From positions 28,646,563 through 28,710,562 of the forward strand of contig CP141145.1 in NCBI GenBank assembly GCA_035235625.1: DNA of 64,000 bases, written 5' to 3'. The DNA is from Saururus chinensis (Eukaryota > Streptophyta > Magnoliopsida > Piperales > Saururaceae). Below, piece by piece: positions 11,257-22,891 of this stretch. Position 1 is the stretch's first letter. Each line of letters opens with the position of its first letter. Both the position numbers and the translations under genes were made by a program. Under the pieces are notes generated by a model. That model saw only the letters and a list, made by a program, of their open reading frames with translations, was not told the DNA's origin and ran no database searches.

Positions 11257-13600
11257 AACATGAGTACTTCATGGAGGGCATAATGGCTTAGAACTAATGT
11301 GCCACCATTTTTATAATTTTCCCTATTATTTAATGCTGACACAAAATAGCCGCTGTCTTATATCAAGAAAGTCTATTGTCGAGCATGATCGCCATGAAGA
11401 AATTCGTCCGCCAAATGCCGACCCTAACTAAGGGACAAACGAAAGATAGGGAGGAGGGTCGGTCCGACTATATAAAGGCTGCATGTCAAAACGAAAAATC
11501 CATCAATGTCTGTCATGCGTAGCCAACATCAGATATTGAAGGATTCGCCTTCTATCTTCTAAAAGCTGTAAATCCATATTTATGTAGGGTCATGTTTAGT
11601 GTAGTGTCAAACACAAATCTTGTATCAGTGGGTCACATGTTCCGATCCCATGAGATTGCCAAGAGGGCAATTAATTAATTCGCTCTAATTTGAAGTAATG
11701 CTCATGTTTCACACTAATTTGAAGTAATGCTCATGTTACACACACACACATGGACAAGAAGAAATAACAAAATGAAATGAGAGAGGAATCTTCGTGGAAT
11801 AGGAAAGATATGGCTGTATTGCATCATGTATTGATTATTGATTAGACTGGATAAGCATGGCCATCCGGGGCATGCACACTGGTTTGGAATGGGAAAAAAA
11901 TCAAATTGCATTTGGCCTGTCTTTTTTATCAGATGCATCCATCCAACTGGCAAAGGTGGCGAAGTCATGACAGGAGAGACCCCACCGCCATATCCCTCAC
12001 TGACGCAGAATAGCATTATTATACACGAGAAAGCCTTCCAATTAGAAAGATATCAACACCTAACAGTGAAGCATCACAGTGACAAGCACAACGACTAGCA
12101 ATTCCATTGATTAAACCAGTGTTGCTAGCAGATACAGGCCCTTCACAATTCTGTATGCCTGCACTAGTGGAGCTTTCATCTGTCAATTCTTTAAGGGAAT
12201 TAATGAGAATCTCATAGAATTCACATCCCAAATCAAGCAAGTTTACGCATAACATTGGAAAGAGGATTAGGCTGGTCATTTACGCAACCAGCTGCCCAGT
12301 TTCATTGGAGGGACATTCCATCCATTGTGCACCTGATTTCATGCCTTGGGTCCCATTTTTTATTGGCTCTGACGTCAAGGTTCCCATTGTAGCACTCAGT
12401 TGTGAAAGATGAAAGCTTAGTATACCGAAAAAATAAAAAAAGATGAAGATGAGAGGTTGATCCAAGGTCTTGAAAGCTGAAACATCTCAATCAAGTTTGG
12501 GGCTTGGGCCACGAGGAACCCTAACCCCCAAAATGTGCCCCTCCACCAAGCACTAAGTCGAGTTTTTCAGCTCAGCCAAACCAGGCTAAACATTTTTTAT
12601 TTATTGACATTGAATTTAGCATAAGAAATATATAAGAGTAATTAAAATTTGAAATTAATTGCATATAAATTAACGCACGTTAGTATTAGGATCAATGATG
12701 CTAATGTATATGTCATTAATTTTTTAGATGGATAGTTTTGATGTATTTCGTACGCTAAGCTCTCTAGGGAACATAGAAAATGCTTCCATTGAACTCACAA
12801 GAACCTACATCAACTCACTTGTAATAAAATAGAGAGTGATTTCCCATAACACGGATTTGATTAGTATATATGATTAATATAATCTGACCCTCATGCATTG
12901 CCGTGAAAACCTGCAAAATCTCTTCTGTATTTACGTGTTTATGTAAATGAAGAGATAATATGTCGTCTCCCCAAGGTGAAGACGCTCATAAGCCATGCAT
13001 GATTACGCCTCACATGCCTGGCAACGTAGCGTGGCCGTCGTCTTTGTGAGATTGCATGCACAAAAAAACTTGTTCATGAGCTCGTTAATTATTTTCGTGT
13101 ACGCACTAATATCACTGTCCTAAAATTGCACCCCAATTTTTTTTCTTTAACAAATTTACTGCCCTTCCATCAAGTGGGGCCAGGATGGCCCACATGTGAA
13201 GGCGTGGGACCCACCGTGGGTGGAGCGTTGTCAGTGAGTGGGAGGGTCCAAGACGGAAAGATGCGTCCAAGTCAGCTCCAGCGCTTTTTTTGCCGTTTTA
13301 TCCTTCCCCATGGACCCCACCTTCGCACCGCCCTTCTGCCGCCCTTGGACTCACTTTCCAGGCTAGAAAGGCTGGTGGGGCACTTCCGATTTGCCATCCT
13401 ACCAATGGGGGTTTGCCAAGTGTCCATAATTGGCTCCGGGATTCACAAAAAAGAGGTGGCAGGTTGGATGAATCATGGGCATCTGCATGCACAGTGGGGT
13501 CAGTCGTCGTTTTATCCACCTTTTTTTACCATAAAAATAGTTATTAAGATTAAACAATAAACACAAAATTCGATTATTAAGGCAAGAGATTCTTAGTGCT
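11257..13600. other. Intergenic region, no gene assigned
   Basis: Short frames occur on both strands at 11714-12490, but none shows a recognisable domain or consistent splicing. A TATA-like CTATATAAAGG at 11468-11478 has no plausible gene after it. The part from about 13100 to 13600 is more GC-rich and is probably the upstream regulatory region of the gene starting at 13742. Confidence 0.45.
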
Positions 13601-13606
13601 CGGCAA

Positions 13607-13615
13607 TATAAATAG
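13607..13615 (+). promoter_or_regulatory. TATA box of the acidic-protein gene
   Basis: TATAAATAG lies 127 bases before the start codon at 13742. It is followed by a CT-rich leader (about 13660-13720), a typical plant 5' untranslated region. The transcription start is expected near 13640. Confidence 0.75.
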
Positions 13616-13741
13616 CTGCTGAGGGAGCTAGTGCTTCTCATCGGATTTCAATTCACTTAGTGTTCTTCCTCTCTGTCTCTCAGGCTTCCCCCTGGTTGCT
13701 CTTCTTCTTCTCATCTCTTGATACTAATTGTGACTAGCCCA

Positions 13742-15136
13742 ATGGCTTCAGTTGAGGTGAGCCACCACCAAGGCAGTTCTTACTGTCCCAGTTCTCATTC
13801 TTTGTCTGAATTTTTGTGTTCTGCTTTCAGTAACTGGTGACCCATTTGGTGTAAAGGTTTAGCTGGTAGAGTTAGTAGTATCAGAGAGTGCACTTTCTGT
13901 AGCGATAAGTGGATGATCAGTCCAACTTGTTGAGGCTGATATAATCAGTTTCTTCAGTTTTTGGACCGACCCAAATTTGCAAACTGTCTGAGAAGCTAAT
14001 CTTGTAGCAGTTAAATGATTTGCCATCTGCATCTTCAATCTCCTTCCTATGTTTGATCCGTGGGTCAATCATTTGGATCAAATGGCTGACGAATGATCAG
14101 CTTATCTGTCCATTAATCGACCATTGATTGATCACACTGGCATCTCTTCACTAAACCCGTACAGTTAGAGAAGTTCAGTTTCCTTAAATAATACTCCCTC
14201 TATCCAATGTCTTAAATTAATAGCTCTATTTAACAAAAAAAAAATTATTCTATATTAATAGCTTCATGTTATTTAATTCAAGTGATTGAGTACTTAAAAA
14301 TAAATATTATAAACTTATTTTTCCCTTCTCTTAGATGTGATCTTTATTAAGTGCCATCAATGGCCACCGGGGACAAACTTGGAGGTTTGAACAATGGCCT
14401 AGGGAGACAGCCAAAATCAGACTAAATCACCCAACCTGATTTATGTGATCGGTTCGTTATCGATTTGGCCAGATGTGTTCTATGAAGAAAATCTCTAGTC
14501 TACTCTAATGCAACATCTGGCTATCACAAGTATTAGCCCAGTAGCAGGAAAACCTTCAAGTAGTTCCATCTAATTAGATTTGGGTCTAGTACTGCACATC
14601 ACTCGGAACTTTGTATAATGCTAATGGACATGTGTGCTCTGTAGGTTCACACAGCTCCTGTTCCAGAGATCACCACTCCCGTTGAGGAAGTGCCCAAGGA
14701 GATCAGTCCTCCCGCGGCAGAAGTACAGGAAACAGCTCCCCCAGCAGTGGAAGAGGTTGCAGCCCCACCTGCTGAACCGGCAGAAACCCAAGACCCAGTC
14801 ACGGAAGAAGCCGAGGTGGTGGAAACCAAGGAGCCAGAAGAAGTAGCAGAACCAGCTGAGGTGATCGAGACCGAGGAGGCCAAAGAGGTAGTAGAAGCCG
14901 AGCCAGAGGTGGTCAAGGAGGAAGACGCTCCCAAAGCAGAAGAAGAGGAAGTTGCAGCCCCAGAAGTTACCGAAGAAGTGGCACCCGCAGCAGAAGAACC
15001 TACAGAGGTGGCTGCACCTGCAGCGGAAGAGCCCGTAGCTGAAGTGACTCCGTCAGAAGAGCCAAAATCTGAGGAGCAAGAGTTGAAGGCAGAGGAAGTG
15101 AAGGTGGAGGAGGTGAAGACTGAAGCTGCAGAGTAG
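13742..15136 (+). CDS. Glu/Pro/Ala/Val-rich acidic protein, two exons
   Basis: The coding parts are 13742-13756 and 14645-15136, joined across an 888-bp intron (donor GTGAGC at 13757, acceptor CTCTGTAG at 14637-14644). Exon 1 encodes only MASVE, and exon 2 continues in phase with VHTAPVPEITTPVEE, giving 168 residues ending at a TAG. Nearly the whole chain is Glu, Pro, Ala, Val, Thr and Lys, with repeated EEV, APAAEEP and KAEEVK-like units and no Cys, Trp or transmembrane segment. It is probably intrinsically disordered. The start is supported by the TATA box, CT-rich leader and good context (CCCAATGGC). I do not recognise a defined family or function. Without the tiny exon 1 the frame has no ATG, so a naive ORF call would begin at a GTG. 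The 3' untranslated region probably runs to about 15440. Confidence 0.85.
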
Positions 15137-15603
15137 ATTCATTTGCACCGAAGATTGTGTTTACCATGCGTATGGTGGCGTCCTTTTCTTTAGCTTATTG
15201 TTCTAGCTAGTGGTCTGATAATAATATTACTAGGCATATGCTATCATTTTTATGTCGATCAATAGAAAGAGAGGGCTTTCCAGTGTGGGTTCATTCATCA
15301 TGTGGAAACCTGTACTTTGCTCTTGTCGATGATCTGAGGGTCTGGATCTGTTTGTAAGTTTGTTGCACATGGTTTTGCTGTACGATCGAGCTATCATAAT
15401 ATATATAGCTAGTATCATGCATGTTCTATTGTAATTCAATCTTTTATGGTACGGTTGCAGCGGGTTTGTGGCAGTATTAATAAGAGTGAAAGGTTCTCAC
15501 AATGTGTATGCGATGGACTTCTAAGAATTTTCTTGAGCGAAGTCAATTTAATTTCATTGGAAATTAAATGATCAAAGGATCAGGGACAATGTTGTATAAC
15601 AGT
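15137..15603. other. 3' untranslated region and downstream flank of the acidic-protein gene
   Basis: The first ~300 bases are T-rich with several AATAAT/AATATATA-type weak polyadenylation signals (for example near 15220 and 15398), as expected for a plant 3' end. No other feature is seen up to the MITE at 15604. Confidence 0.4.
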
Positions 15604-15931
15604 GTGACCAGCCTACATGGGGCTCTGAGCATAGTACATAAGGAGAAACTGATTTGTCCTCGTTCCTAAGTTGCCACACATGGAATGAAAGGTTTAAAGG
15701 AATGGCTGGCATTTCCTCTCAATAACTAGTATGTTCCAAATTGGATGCATCTAGCTAACCGGTTTCCGTGATTGATTTATAAGAATTTGTGCTTCTTAAT
15801 GTATCATGTTCGGAGCCTCATGTAGGCTGGTCTTGGGGCTTTAGTCACAAAAATTTATCGTTTCCATGACTAATTTATAAGAATTCATGCTTCTTTATGT
15901 ACCATATGGAGCCCCAATATAGGCTGGTCAC
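15604..15931. mobile_element. MITE with GTGACCAGCC terminal inverted repeats
   Basis: The left end reads GTGACCAGCCTACATGGGGC and the right end is its inverse, ending AATATAGGCTGGTCAC. The similarity extends inward about 45 bases to the GTACATAA block. An extra partial copy of the right arm, ending GTAGGCTGGTCT at 15832, makes the right side a two-copy tandem. No target duplication is certain. A short relative lies at 39271-39321. Confidence 0.6.
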
Positions 15932-18795
15932 AGGTCTTTAGTCACATAAACTGGTATCGCTAAATGTGTGCAATTGAGAGCATATTAGTTAGTTTTTTAG
16001 AGGAAAAGGCCAGCCATTCCTTTAAACCATTATGTCATGTGTGGCAACTAGGACTTAATAATTGTGGGCTTGTTGCAAGTGGAAGCAAATTGACAAGTAA
16101 AGTTACTAAAGGCTTGAATAAAAAATCAGGAACTAAGGAAAAAGTGGAAAAGTCCTTTTTAACTTTTAATAAGAAAACGCCTTTCCCCTTCTTTTTAACT
16201 TTTAAAATTTGAACTAAAAAAAGCCTTTTCCCTTTCCTATACAACTTTCTAAAGCTGCCCATGTGTTGTGTTCTACTGTTCTAATATCATGGCCTTCTGA
16301 CAATGCGAAGGAAAGTTCAGTGTCATCCTTTTAGAAGTTCCAATGTGTCGCCAATATGAGACCTTTACCTTCTTCTAGTACACGAAGTTCAAAAGAGAAA
16401 TCTGATTAATAATACAGTTTAACTTCAAACAAGCTTCAATGCCCACTGTAATTTAGATTACAGGATGTGCTTTCTCCACAGCAAATTACAGTGGACTTTG
16501 AAATTAGTTTAGTTTGGCCCATGAAGTGTCCACTTTCTCATCTTAAGATAAATTCTTTACCAGATATTCTACATATTAAGATCCCCAAGCTGCATTTTGA
16601 AGAATCTGTTGTGTAATTAATTAGCAGCTAATTTGCCTGCTGTTGCGTTGATACCTTCTGATTTTTTAATAGATCCACAACCAGGCAAAACGCAAAACAT
16701 TTCGTTGAACACCTTATTTGCGTTCCCATGGCTTTATCATTTTCCAGTATTCTTAATGATTTATGTTGTTCACTTCATCATTTTCAAGCAACCAAGTTGT
16801 GTCTGCGATTACTTGTTGCAAAACAAATTGCAGAGGTTTGAGAAATTATTTCACTTTTGTTGGACAGTATGCCCTCACGGGATGCACTTCTACTGTATGC
16901 AGTTATACCAAATCCTATCTAACCAATCCCTCCAGAAATATTCTTTTGACACAAAATCATAAGGACTGACCAATTTAGCGAGATTTAGGGTATGTTTGTG
17001 TACTATTTTGTAAGATTTTGTTGAATTTTTGGCTTAAATTATTAGAATTATATTTGTCTAAGTGGGTGGAATTAAAAAAATTTCCTGGCCAGGAACAGCT
17101 AGAATTAATGAATCACCTCCGTTGATTTCAACTCTTGGCCCTTGTTTTGAAAATTACAAATTCTGTTATTTTCATCAGTTATCTCTTATAATAATTTAAG
17201 CCTAAAAAAATGTAAATTCAATAAGGTCATCCATCTCAAAGGCCTAGGAAGCAAATGGTAGACATTTCTTGTGGTTCTTGTAATCTTGGTGGAGTTTGAT
17301 TTGAGTCAACGTGAATCAAACAACGCGTTCGATCCTCTAATTTTGTTTCAAACTGACGATTTAACCTTGTTGAAAAAACTCACAAATTGAGGTGGATCAT
17401 CGCCATGGAGGTACATTAATATAAGGAAATTCATTTAATTGTATGCTGTCTACAATATTTCAAATAATCGAAACTGAAAATTTTCTATTTGGGTCATTGG
17501 GTAATGCATCTAGAAAGAAGGTGCAAATAAATCAAGCATTTGATTAACAAAGATGCAGGATCCATTTAACAAGCGTAAACTACTTTGTCAGAGATATTAA
17601 TCTATCCATTTATTTAACATTGCAGGATCCAGTTGTCTTATCAACTTTTTTCCTTATTTTCTCTCATAAATTTTTCCAAAGATTATTTTCTCCATAAGTT
17701 CACAATTGAACACTTAAAAAAGAATCTAAACACTATTTAAAATTCTTCACTTGAGGAAAAATAACACCCAAAAATGAAATATATCTGTCCCATATTCTAG
17801 AAAAATGAAAAGATATTGACAAATTATTAGTTATGGATGGAGCTAGAAAAATTTGTGAGCAAGGCAACAATGATTAAGGCTGGTTGTGGATGCCCGTTGT
17901 TCAACGTTAGGTCATGTTAGAGGTGTTGCTGACATTTTTTGTTCATCAAATTTTGGCAACAAACAAAGACTTTGTTCAGCCATTTATATGTGATCATGTT
18001 AATTTTAAATGTAATTTATATTTTTACATAAAAGGATATTTTTTGTTGCTCTATAACTATTCTTAAACATCATTTTCTTATACTTTAAGTTCTTAATAAT
18101 TTAAATACAATTCTATAAATGTTATATTTAAAATATTCGTTAAAGTTAATTACTAAATATGGTTATTTAAAATGGATGTGTGGGAGCATATGTAAGTAAA
18201 ATTTATTAGTAATACTACAAGTAAAAGATGGCATATATAAATCTAAACTATTATTATATAATAAGTTATTTAATCTAAAGATATCTACCCCCTTCTTAGT
18301 CATAGACGTTGATGAACCTCTCATTTTTTTATTTTCTCCAACTGCCTCATACCTCCTCCGGCCTTAGGCTATGCCCGTGGACAATAACCGTGTTCACTTG
18401 ATAAGAGGCTTCATGCACAAACAAAATGCCGACAAACTTAATAGACATAAATATGAACAAACCTTACCTGCTGACTATTTAACCAATAAGGACCAACCTT
18501 AGCAATAATAGAGGCATCTTCATTGCACTATGAAATTTTCGTATGAGAGGGCAATTAGTGATTGAACCATATGGGACCACATTGCCCCATGAAATTGTAT
18601 GGGCCCTGTTTTAGGTGGGACCATGTGACCACACACTTTTTTCATTAAGGGGGACCACGTGACCTCCCAAGAGTTGTGGTATAAGTTTAGTTGCCCGGTT
18701 CCATCCGTGGGTAACAAGTAAATATTTTGAGTTTGAGTGGTAAAAAAAAACTAAAATAAAAGCAAATTTTTAAAAAACAAATAATATATAATTGA
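15932..18795. other. AT-rich intergenic DNA
   Basis: No gene was supported. The 109-codon frame at 16633 is probably chance: it shows no domain, no codon bias and no splice context. Apart from the inverted repeat at 17010-17226, only low-complexity A/T stretches are seen. Confidence 0.45.
17010..17226. repeat. Inverted-repeat element, MITE-like
   Basis: The left arm contains TTGAATTTTTGGCTTAAATT (17021-17040). The right arm contains its approximate inverse, AATTTAAGCCTAAAAAAATG, continuing through ATTCAATAAG (to about 17225). The arms are ~40 bp with mismatches and enclose ~130 bp. A target duplication was not found. Confidence 0.4.
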
Positions 18796-18876
18796 CTCCC
18801 TCTATCCCATATTAGTTGTCTAGATTAGAAATTTTATTTTAGCATTCTAATCCAAGCAATTAATAAGGGACGGAGA
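18796..18876. mobile_element. Stowaway-like MITE remnant
   Basis: It starts CTCCCTCTATCCCATATTAG and ends ATTAATAAGGGACGGAGA, the typical inverted termini of plant Stowaway (Tc1/mariner) MITEs. It is short (81 bp) and the expected TA duplication is not intact. Confidence 0.5.
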
Positions 18877-19836
18877 AAATATAATCTAAAAAATTGAAGA
18901 TTTGGAGAGGGATAACTTGCCCCTTGGGCTCTATGCAGCTCTGCCCTGCTAGTGGTGTCCAAGTTTTACATGGCGAGCTGAAGTGGATTGTATTCTTTCC
19001 CCTAATGTGGACCTTGTTGCAACTTGCAAACCAGTGTGGCGTGTACCAAGAAACTCCATCTGATGGATCTCCAAAACTTCGTTATTGCATGTGGCCCGCT
19101 CACCACCTCTCGTCTATTGTGGGGCTTAGCGAAAATGCCCACCCGCATGGTGACCACATGACATTAGGAAGGAGAAGAGGCAAAAGCTTGAGCACAAAAT
19201 CGTCCATTTGTAAACAAAAATTTGGTAATAAGGTCGATCAGCTGGGCTAGGTTGAAAAGAGCCCATTAGGCATTAGCCCACATGACCAATCCTTAAAAGG
19301 TAACAAGCCCAATTAGAGCTAAACTGACTATCTAGAGCACTAAGCTGACTAAAAACCTAGGATTTATCCATTGTACTGTAGTAACAAAATCATCCATCTC
19401 TGATCCATTAGTTGTTGTCATTTAGCAACTAGCCATGCATAATAGAACCATACAAATGGGCCAGATTTGTGACCACAACTAAAGGGTAGCACATGATAAC
19501 TCACAAAACCATCACAAATACAAGATTACCCACCTACATTTGAGCATACCCCCCCTTTTAAGAAAATTAAGAATATCACTTACATGCGTCCCAACCAAAT
19601 CCCCAATTTCAGAAGCAACAAAAGGGGAAAACCCTAATTTCAGGAGATTCGCTCCTGCTGAAGGAACAGTGACCAAATTCACTTTGAAATCAACCCAAAA
19701 AGGCGCCACCCCATATTGTGTTCATGTTCATGTTCATGTTCATGCATTGCATACAAGGAGAGGACTCCATCTCCCCCCACTTCCTATAAACCCTAAAAAA
19801 ACATGTTACCTAGTGACAATAACCAACATATGCAGC
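18877..19836. other. Intergenic; downstream flank of the dCTP pyrophosphatase gene
   Basis: Open frames of 118 and 129 codons occur on the plus strand, but neither shows a known domain. A small tandem of GTTCAT (19718-19744) is present. The part next to 19837 should hold the 3' untranslated region of the minus-strand gene. Confidence 0.4.
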
Positions 19837-20858
19837 TCATTGAAGCTTTTCGGATTCTGTTTCGGTGGTGGCATTGCTTTTGCTGTCATCTTTGTTGGTG
19901 TTGTTGCTGAGGACGTTGTGTTTCTTTGAGGAGCCTGTGCAAAGCTTTGCTGGGTATTTGATGGCATTAAGTTTTATCTTCCTGAGAGCAGCTTTGCCGA
20001 GATCGATCCCACATATGTCTGAGAGTCTGACGAGATAGAGCAGGACATCTGATAGCTCCTCTCCCAGGTGCTCCTTCTCCCTCTCCTCCCACCCTGGTAG
20101 TCCTCTTGGAACCTCCCCCTTCCACTGGAAGATCTCAGACAGCTCCCCAACCTCACCCACCTGTTAAAATTCAGAACTTTTTCTTAAATATACAAAGATG
20201 CAGCAAAGATTCAATACTTTCCCCTCATTGCATAATAAGCAAATGAATCAAACAAAACGCAATAAGAAAAAAGATGGAGAAGATGGATGACGATGATTGT
20301 GACATTAGAGCTTAGGACTTTTGCAGTTTCTTCATTTGGGATCATCATTGAAAAAGAGAGGGAAGAAGAAAAAGTAAGTTTGAGGATGAAGGGAGAAGAG
20401 ATTTAAAAACCTAACAGAGAATAGTATAAGAAATCACCCCCTGAAGGAAATGGTAACATCAAAGCACTTGTCACAGACATCGAAAGCAAAGGACTTGAAA
20501 GTTGTAAGAATGGAAACAGGAGGAGAAGAAGAGCCGGATTATAAGCATGCAAGGCTGGAAATGGCAGTAAACACGAATGGTATATCAGATGCAAAGGAGA
20601 AGACGGGTAAAAAAATGATCCAAACACACAAGATCAGAAGAGGTCCAAATGGGGGAGCAGACATAGGGAGAAGAAGGAACTTACAAGAGCTAATAGGAGG
20701 TTTCTGGGGCTGTGAAACTGATCCCAGTCCCTTTCCTTGGCGAAGACTGCCATCTTTATCTTCAGTTCCTCAAGGGTAATACCTTGTCCCTCTGCACCAG
20801 AATCCCCCTCATTCATCTCTCTCGCAGTCTTTCTGTCCCCCTCTGCCTCTCTCTCCAT
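19837..20858 (-). CDS. dCTP pyrophosphatase 1-like protein (MazG fold), two exons
   Basis: Exon 1 is 20858-20685 (58 codons, donor GTAAGT) and exon 2 is 20160-19837 (acceptor TTTTAACAG), joined in phase 0 to give 165 residues. The joined segment LLLALVGEVGELSEIFQWKG is the signature of the DCTPP1/RS21-C6 branch of all-alpha NTP pyrophosphatases, which hydrolyse dCTP and modified dCTPs to the monophosphate. The four magnesium ligands are present: E61 and E64 in EVGE, E93 and D96 in EELSD. W45 and W72 match conserved substrate-pocket aromatic positions. The 30-odd residues after the fold (Asn/Ser/Thr/Lys-rich) are not conserved in the family and are probably disordered. The 5' part of exon 1 is acidic and may be flexible. 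A TATA box lies 67 bases upstream. The only doubt is which Met is used. Confidence 0.9.
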
Positions 20859-20924
20859 TAAAAAAAATCAAAGAAACCTGGGAAAATGAAAACACTGTAA
20901 GTCTTGCACCGAGTAAACCAAGGG

Positions 20925-20930
20925 TTTATA
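20925..20930 (-). promoter_or_regulatory. TATA box of the dCTP pyrophosphatase gene
   Basis: On the minus strand CTCTATAAACCC lies about 67-75 bases upstream of the ATG at 20858, leaving a short untranslated leader. Confidence 0.6.
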
Positions 20931-21374
20931 GAGAGTCACAAAGATGAAGCAACCCTCCTTTGAAAGAGACAAGCAACCCTCCTTGAAAGAGACAAGCAAC
21001 GCAAGAAAGGAGTAGGAAAATGGCGCAAGGAATTCCTCATATGTGGGCCTCTGCTGCCTCTTGCGAATGTTGTAGTATCACGTCTGATGACCTGTTCCGG
21101 TGGGAAGGGGGGACCTCCTGGGGAACAGGCCCAGTGCCGGTTGAAGAGTGTTGAGGCTTTTCATGTCTCTGTTCCTCCTGCTTTCCATCATGACCAGGAG
21201 GCAAATCAATGGTCCTGCCTGATGCTTCACCATCTTATCTGTCATTAATCACCCCTTACACAACATCGACCCTGTCACCATAAGGTAGGCTGCTGCCTGT
21301 AAATGAATCAGTACCCACAGTCATATTTTGGCACTCAGAGGTTCAATTAGTGAGATTAGAGCCCATTCATTCAG
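20931..21374. other. Upstream flank of the dCTP pyrophosphatase gene
   Basis: A short direct repeat (GAAAGAGACAAGCAACCCTC, near 20960-20998) is present. Nothing else is recognised. Confidence 0.4.
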
Positions 21375-22684
21375 TATCTGATTGATATATATGTTTGACT
21401 GTTTTCCTTGCATTTAATTACGGCCTTCACCATCAATTAACGGGGGAGCTTCAAATGAGATGCTTAGAAACAATTACAAGCACGAAGCACAATCACGTGT
21501 AGCTACAGGAACTGTAATACAAAATCCGTTGGCAGCTCATAGGGGGTTGGAGGAAAGGTTTTGTGTAGTTTGTTGGCCGTTTAAGTAGGGAAACTTGATT
21601 GCATTCTTTCTGTAACTTATCCACTTGGAACAGAATATGAAAATGACAGACACGCCATGATCTTGATAGGGGAAGTATTTACAACCACATTAGCTCGTGT
21701 GTGCTAACGCATCGTTTACATTAAAGTGCGTTAATGCATGCATCGTATGGCATTGTGCATATGGAAAGAAAGAGGATGTAGGAAAACAAGAGTATTCCTT
21801 GCTGATCAGGCCCTCCCCCAGAATTTTTGCCCTCGGGCTACTGCCGGTTGGCCCTCATTTTCAAATAGGTATTTGGCCTACCTTATGGTGTGCTCTTGCA
21901 AAATTGGAGTTTGAGATCCTATTTCCTAGATGGGTGGTTGGGTGTATGCCATCTCGGATTAATGTGGTAGTCTTTGCACGCTTATCCCTTTGTCATTAAA
22001 AAATAAAAAAAAAGGTAAAGAGAATGCTATGATTGATGAGAATGTAAGCTGGTACTCTATGTTTTAATATTCTCTTGTTAGATCGGTGATCAATAGTGTC
22101 AGGGGCGGCTGGAGCATTAGGCTACTTATGCCCTTGCCTATGGTCCCACAAAGAAGACAATGTCATGTAAGTAATAGAGATAATCAAGCTATGAGATTAT
22201 ATTAAAATTTTATTTATTTAACAAAGAGCCAAAGATTTATTGGGATTGTTTATGCCACCATAATTATTCTACGTATAATTTTTATGGGGCCTTATTGGAC
22301 CATATTAAAAATATGCAAGATGACATAAAAATATTATTTTTAAGATGTCATAAATAATGTTTTCAAATAATTTTATAATTTAAAAGAAACTTTTCAATAA
22401 AAAATTTATTGTGTGCCCGACACATTTAGCCAAGCATGACATGCAAATAATTTAAATATGCTTGCTCTTTGAATAACACATATTATTGGATTAAAATTTA
22501 AAGACACATTATATGTTTGGTGCAAGCTCAGCTAGATGCATTTATATACTAATAGAATTTATTTAAATATTATCTCTTAAAAATAATAAATTAGCAAAGG
22601 AACATCAAGCCCATGCTGCAATTGCAATAAGGTTAACGTGTTGTAGCCCTAACTATAAACTAATAGTAATTAGTGCTACTAATG

Positions 22685-22861
22685 GGAAGCATTTTTTATG
22701 CTCCATGCTCACTGTTAGCTAAGCATAAGGAACGCATGTGAGGCACTCATTTCCAAGATCGAACGTGTGCTACCGTGTGTACCATCGATTTTGGAAATGA
22801 ATGCCTTGCAGGCGTCCTTACGCTTGGCTCACGTTCTTCACGGAGCATAAAAAATGCTTCC
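22685..22861. mobile_element. Mutator-type MITE with perfect 9-bp target duplication
   Basis: The 20-bp terminal inverted repeats are perfect: GGAAGCATTTTTTATGCTCC at the left and its exact reverse complement at the right. CTACTAATG flanks both sides (22676-22684 and 22862-22870), the 9-bp duplication expected of Mutator elements. Internal arms (CATTTCCAAGATCG against CGATTTTGGAAATG) are also complementary, so the 177-bp element folds back almost fully. Confidence 0.9.
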
Positions 22862-22877
22862 CTACTAATGTGTGTAT

Positions 22878-22891
22878 GGGGGGGGGGGGGG
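22878..22891. repeat. Poly-G tract, 14 G
   Basis: A run of 14 guanines lies just right of the MITE duplication. Its length is prone to sequencing error. Confidence 0.8.

Noticed and set aside
11714..12490. Series of minus-strand frames that might be exons of one gene
   Set aside because: No recognisable domain, and no set of GT-AG junctions gave a sensible protein.
13126..13560. 144-codon plus-strand frame upstream of the acidic-protein gene
   Set aside because: It lies in the promoter region just before the TATA box, overlaps open frames in other phases, and shows no domain.
14191..14335. Stowaway MITE starting TACTCCCTCTATCC in the intron of the acidic-protein gene
   Set aside because: Only the left terminus is recognisable. 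No matching inverted end was found within 200 bp, so it was not annotated.
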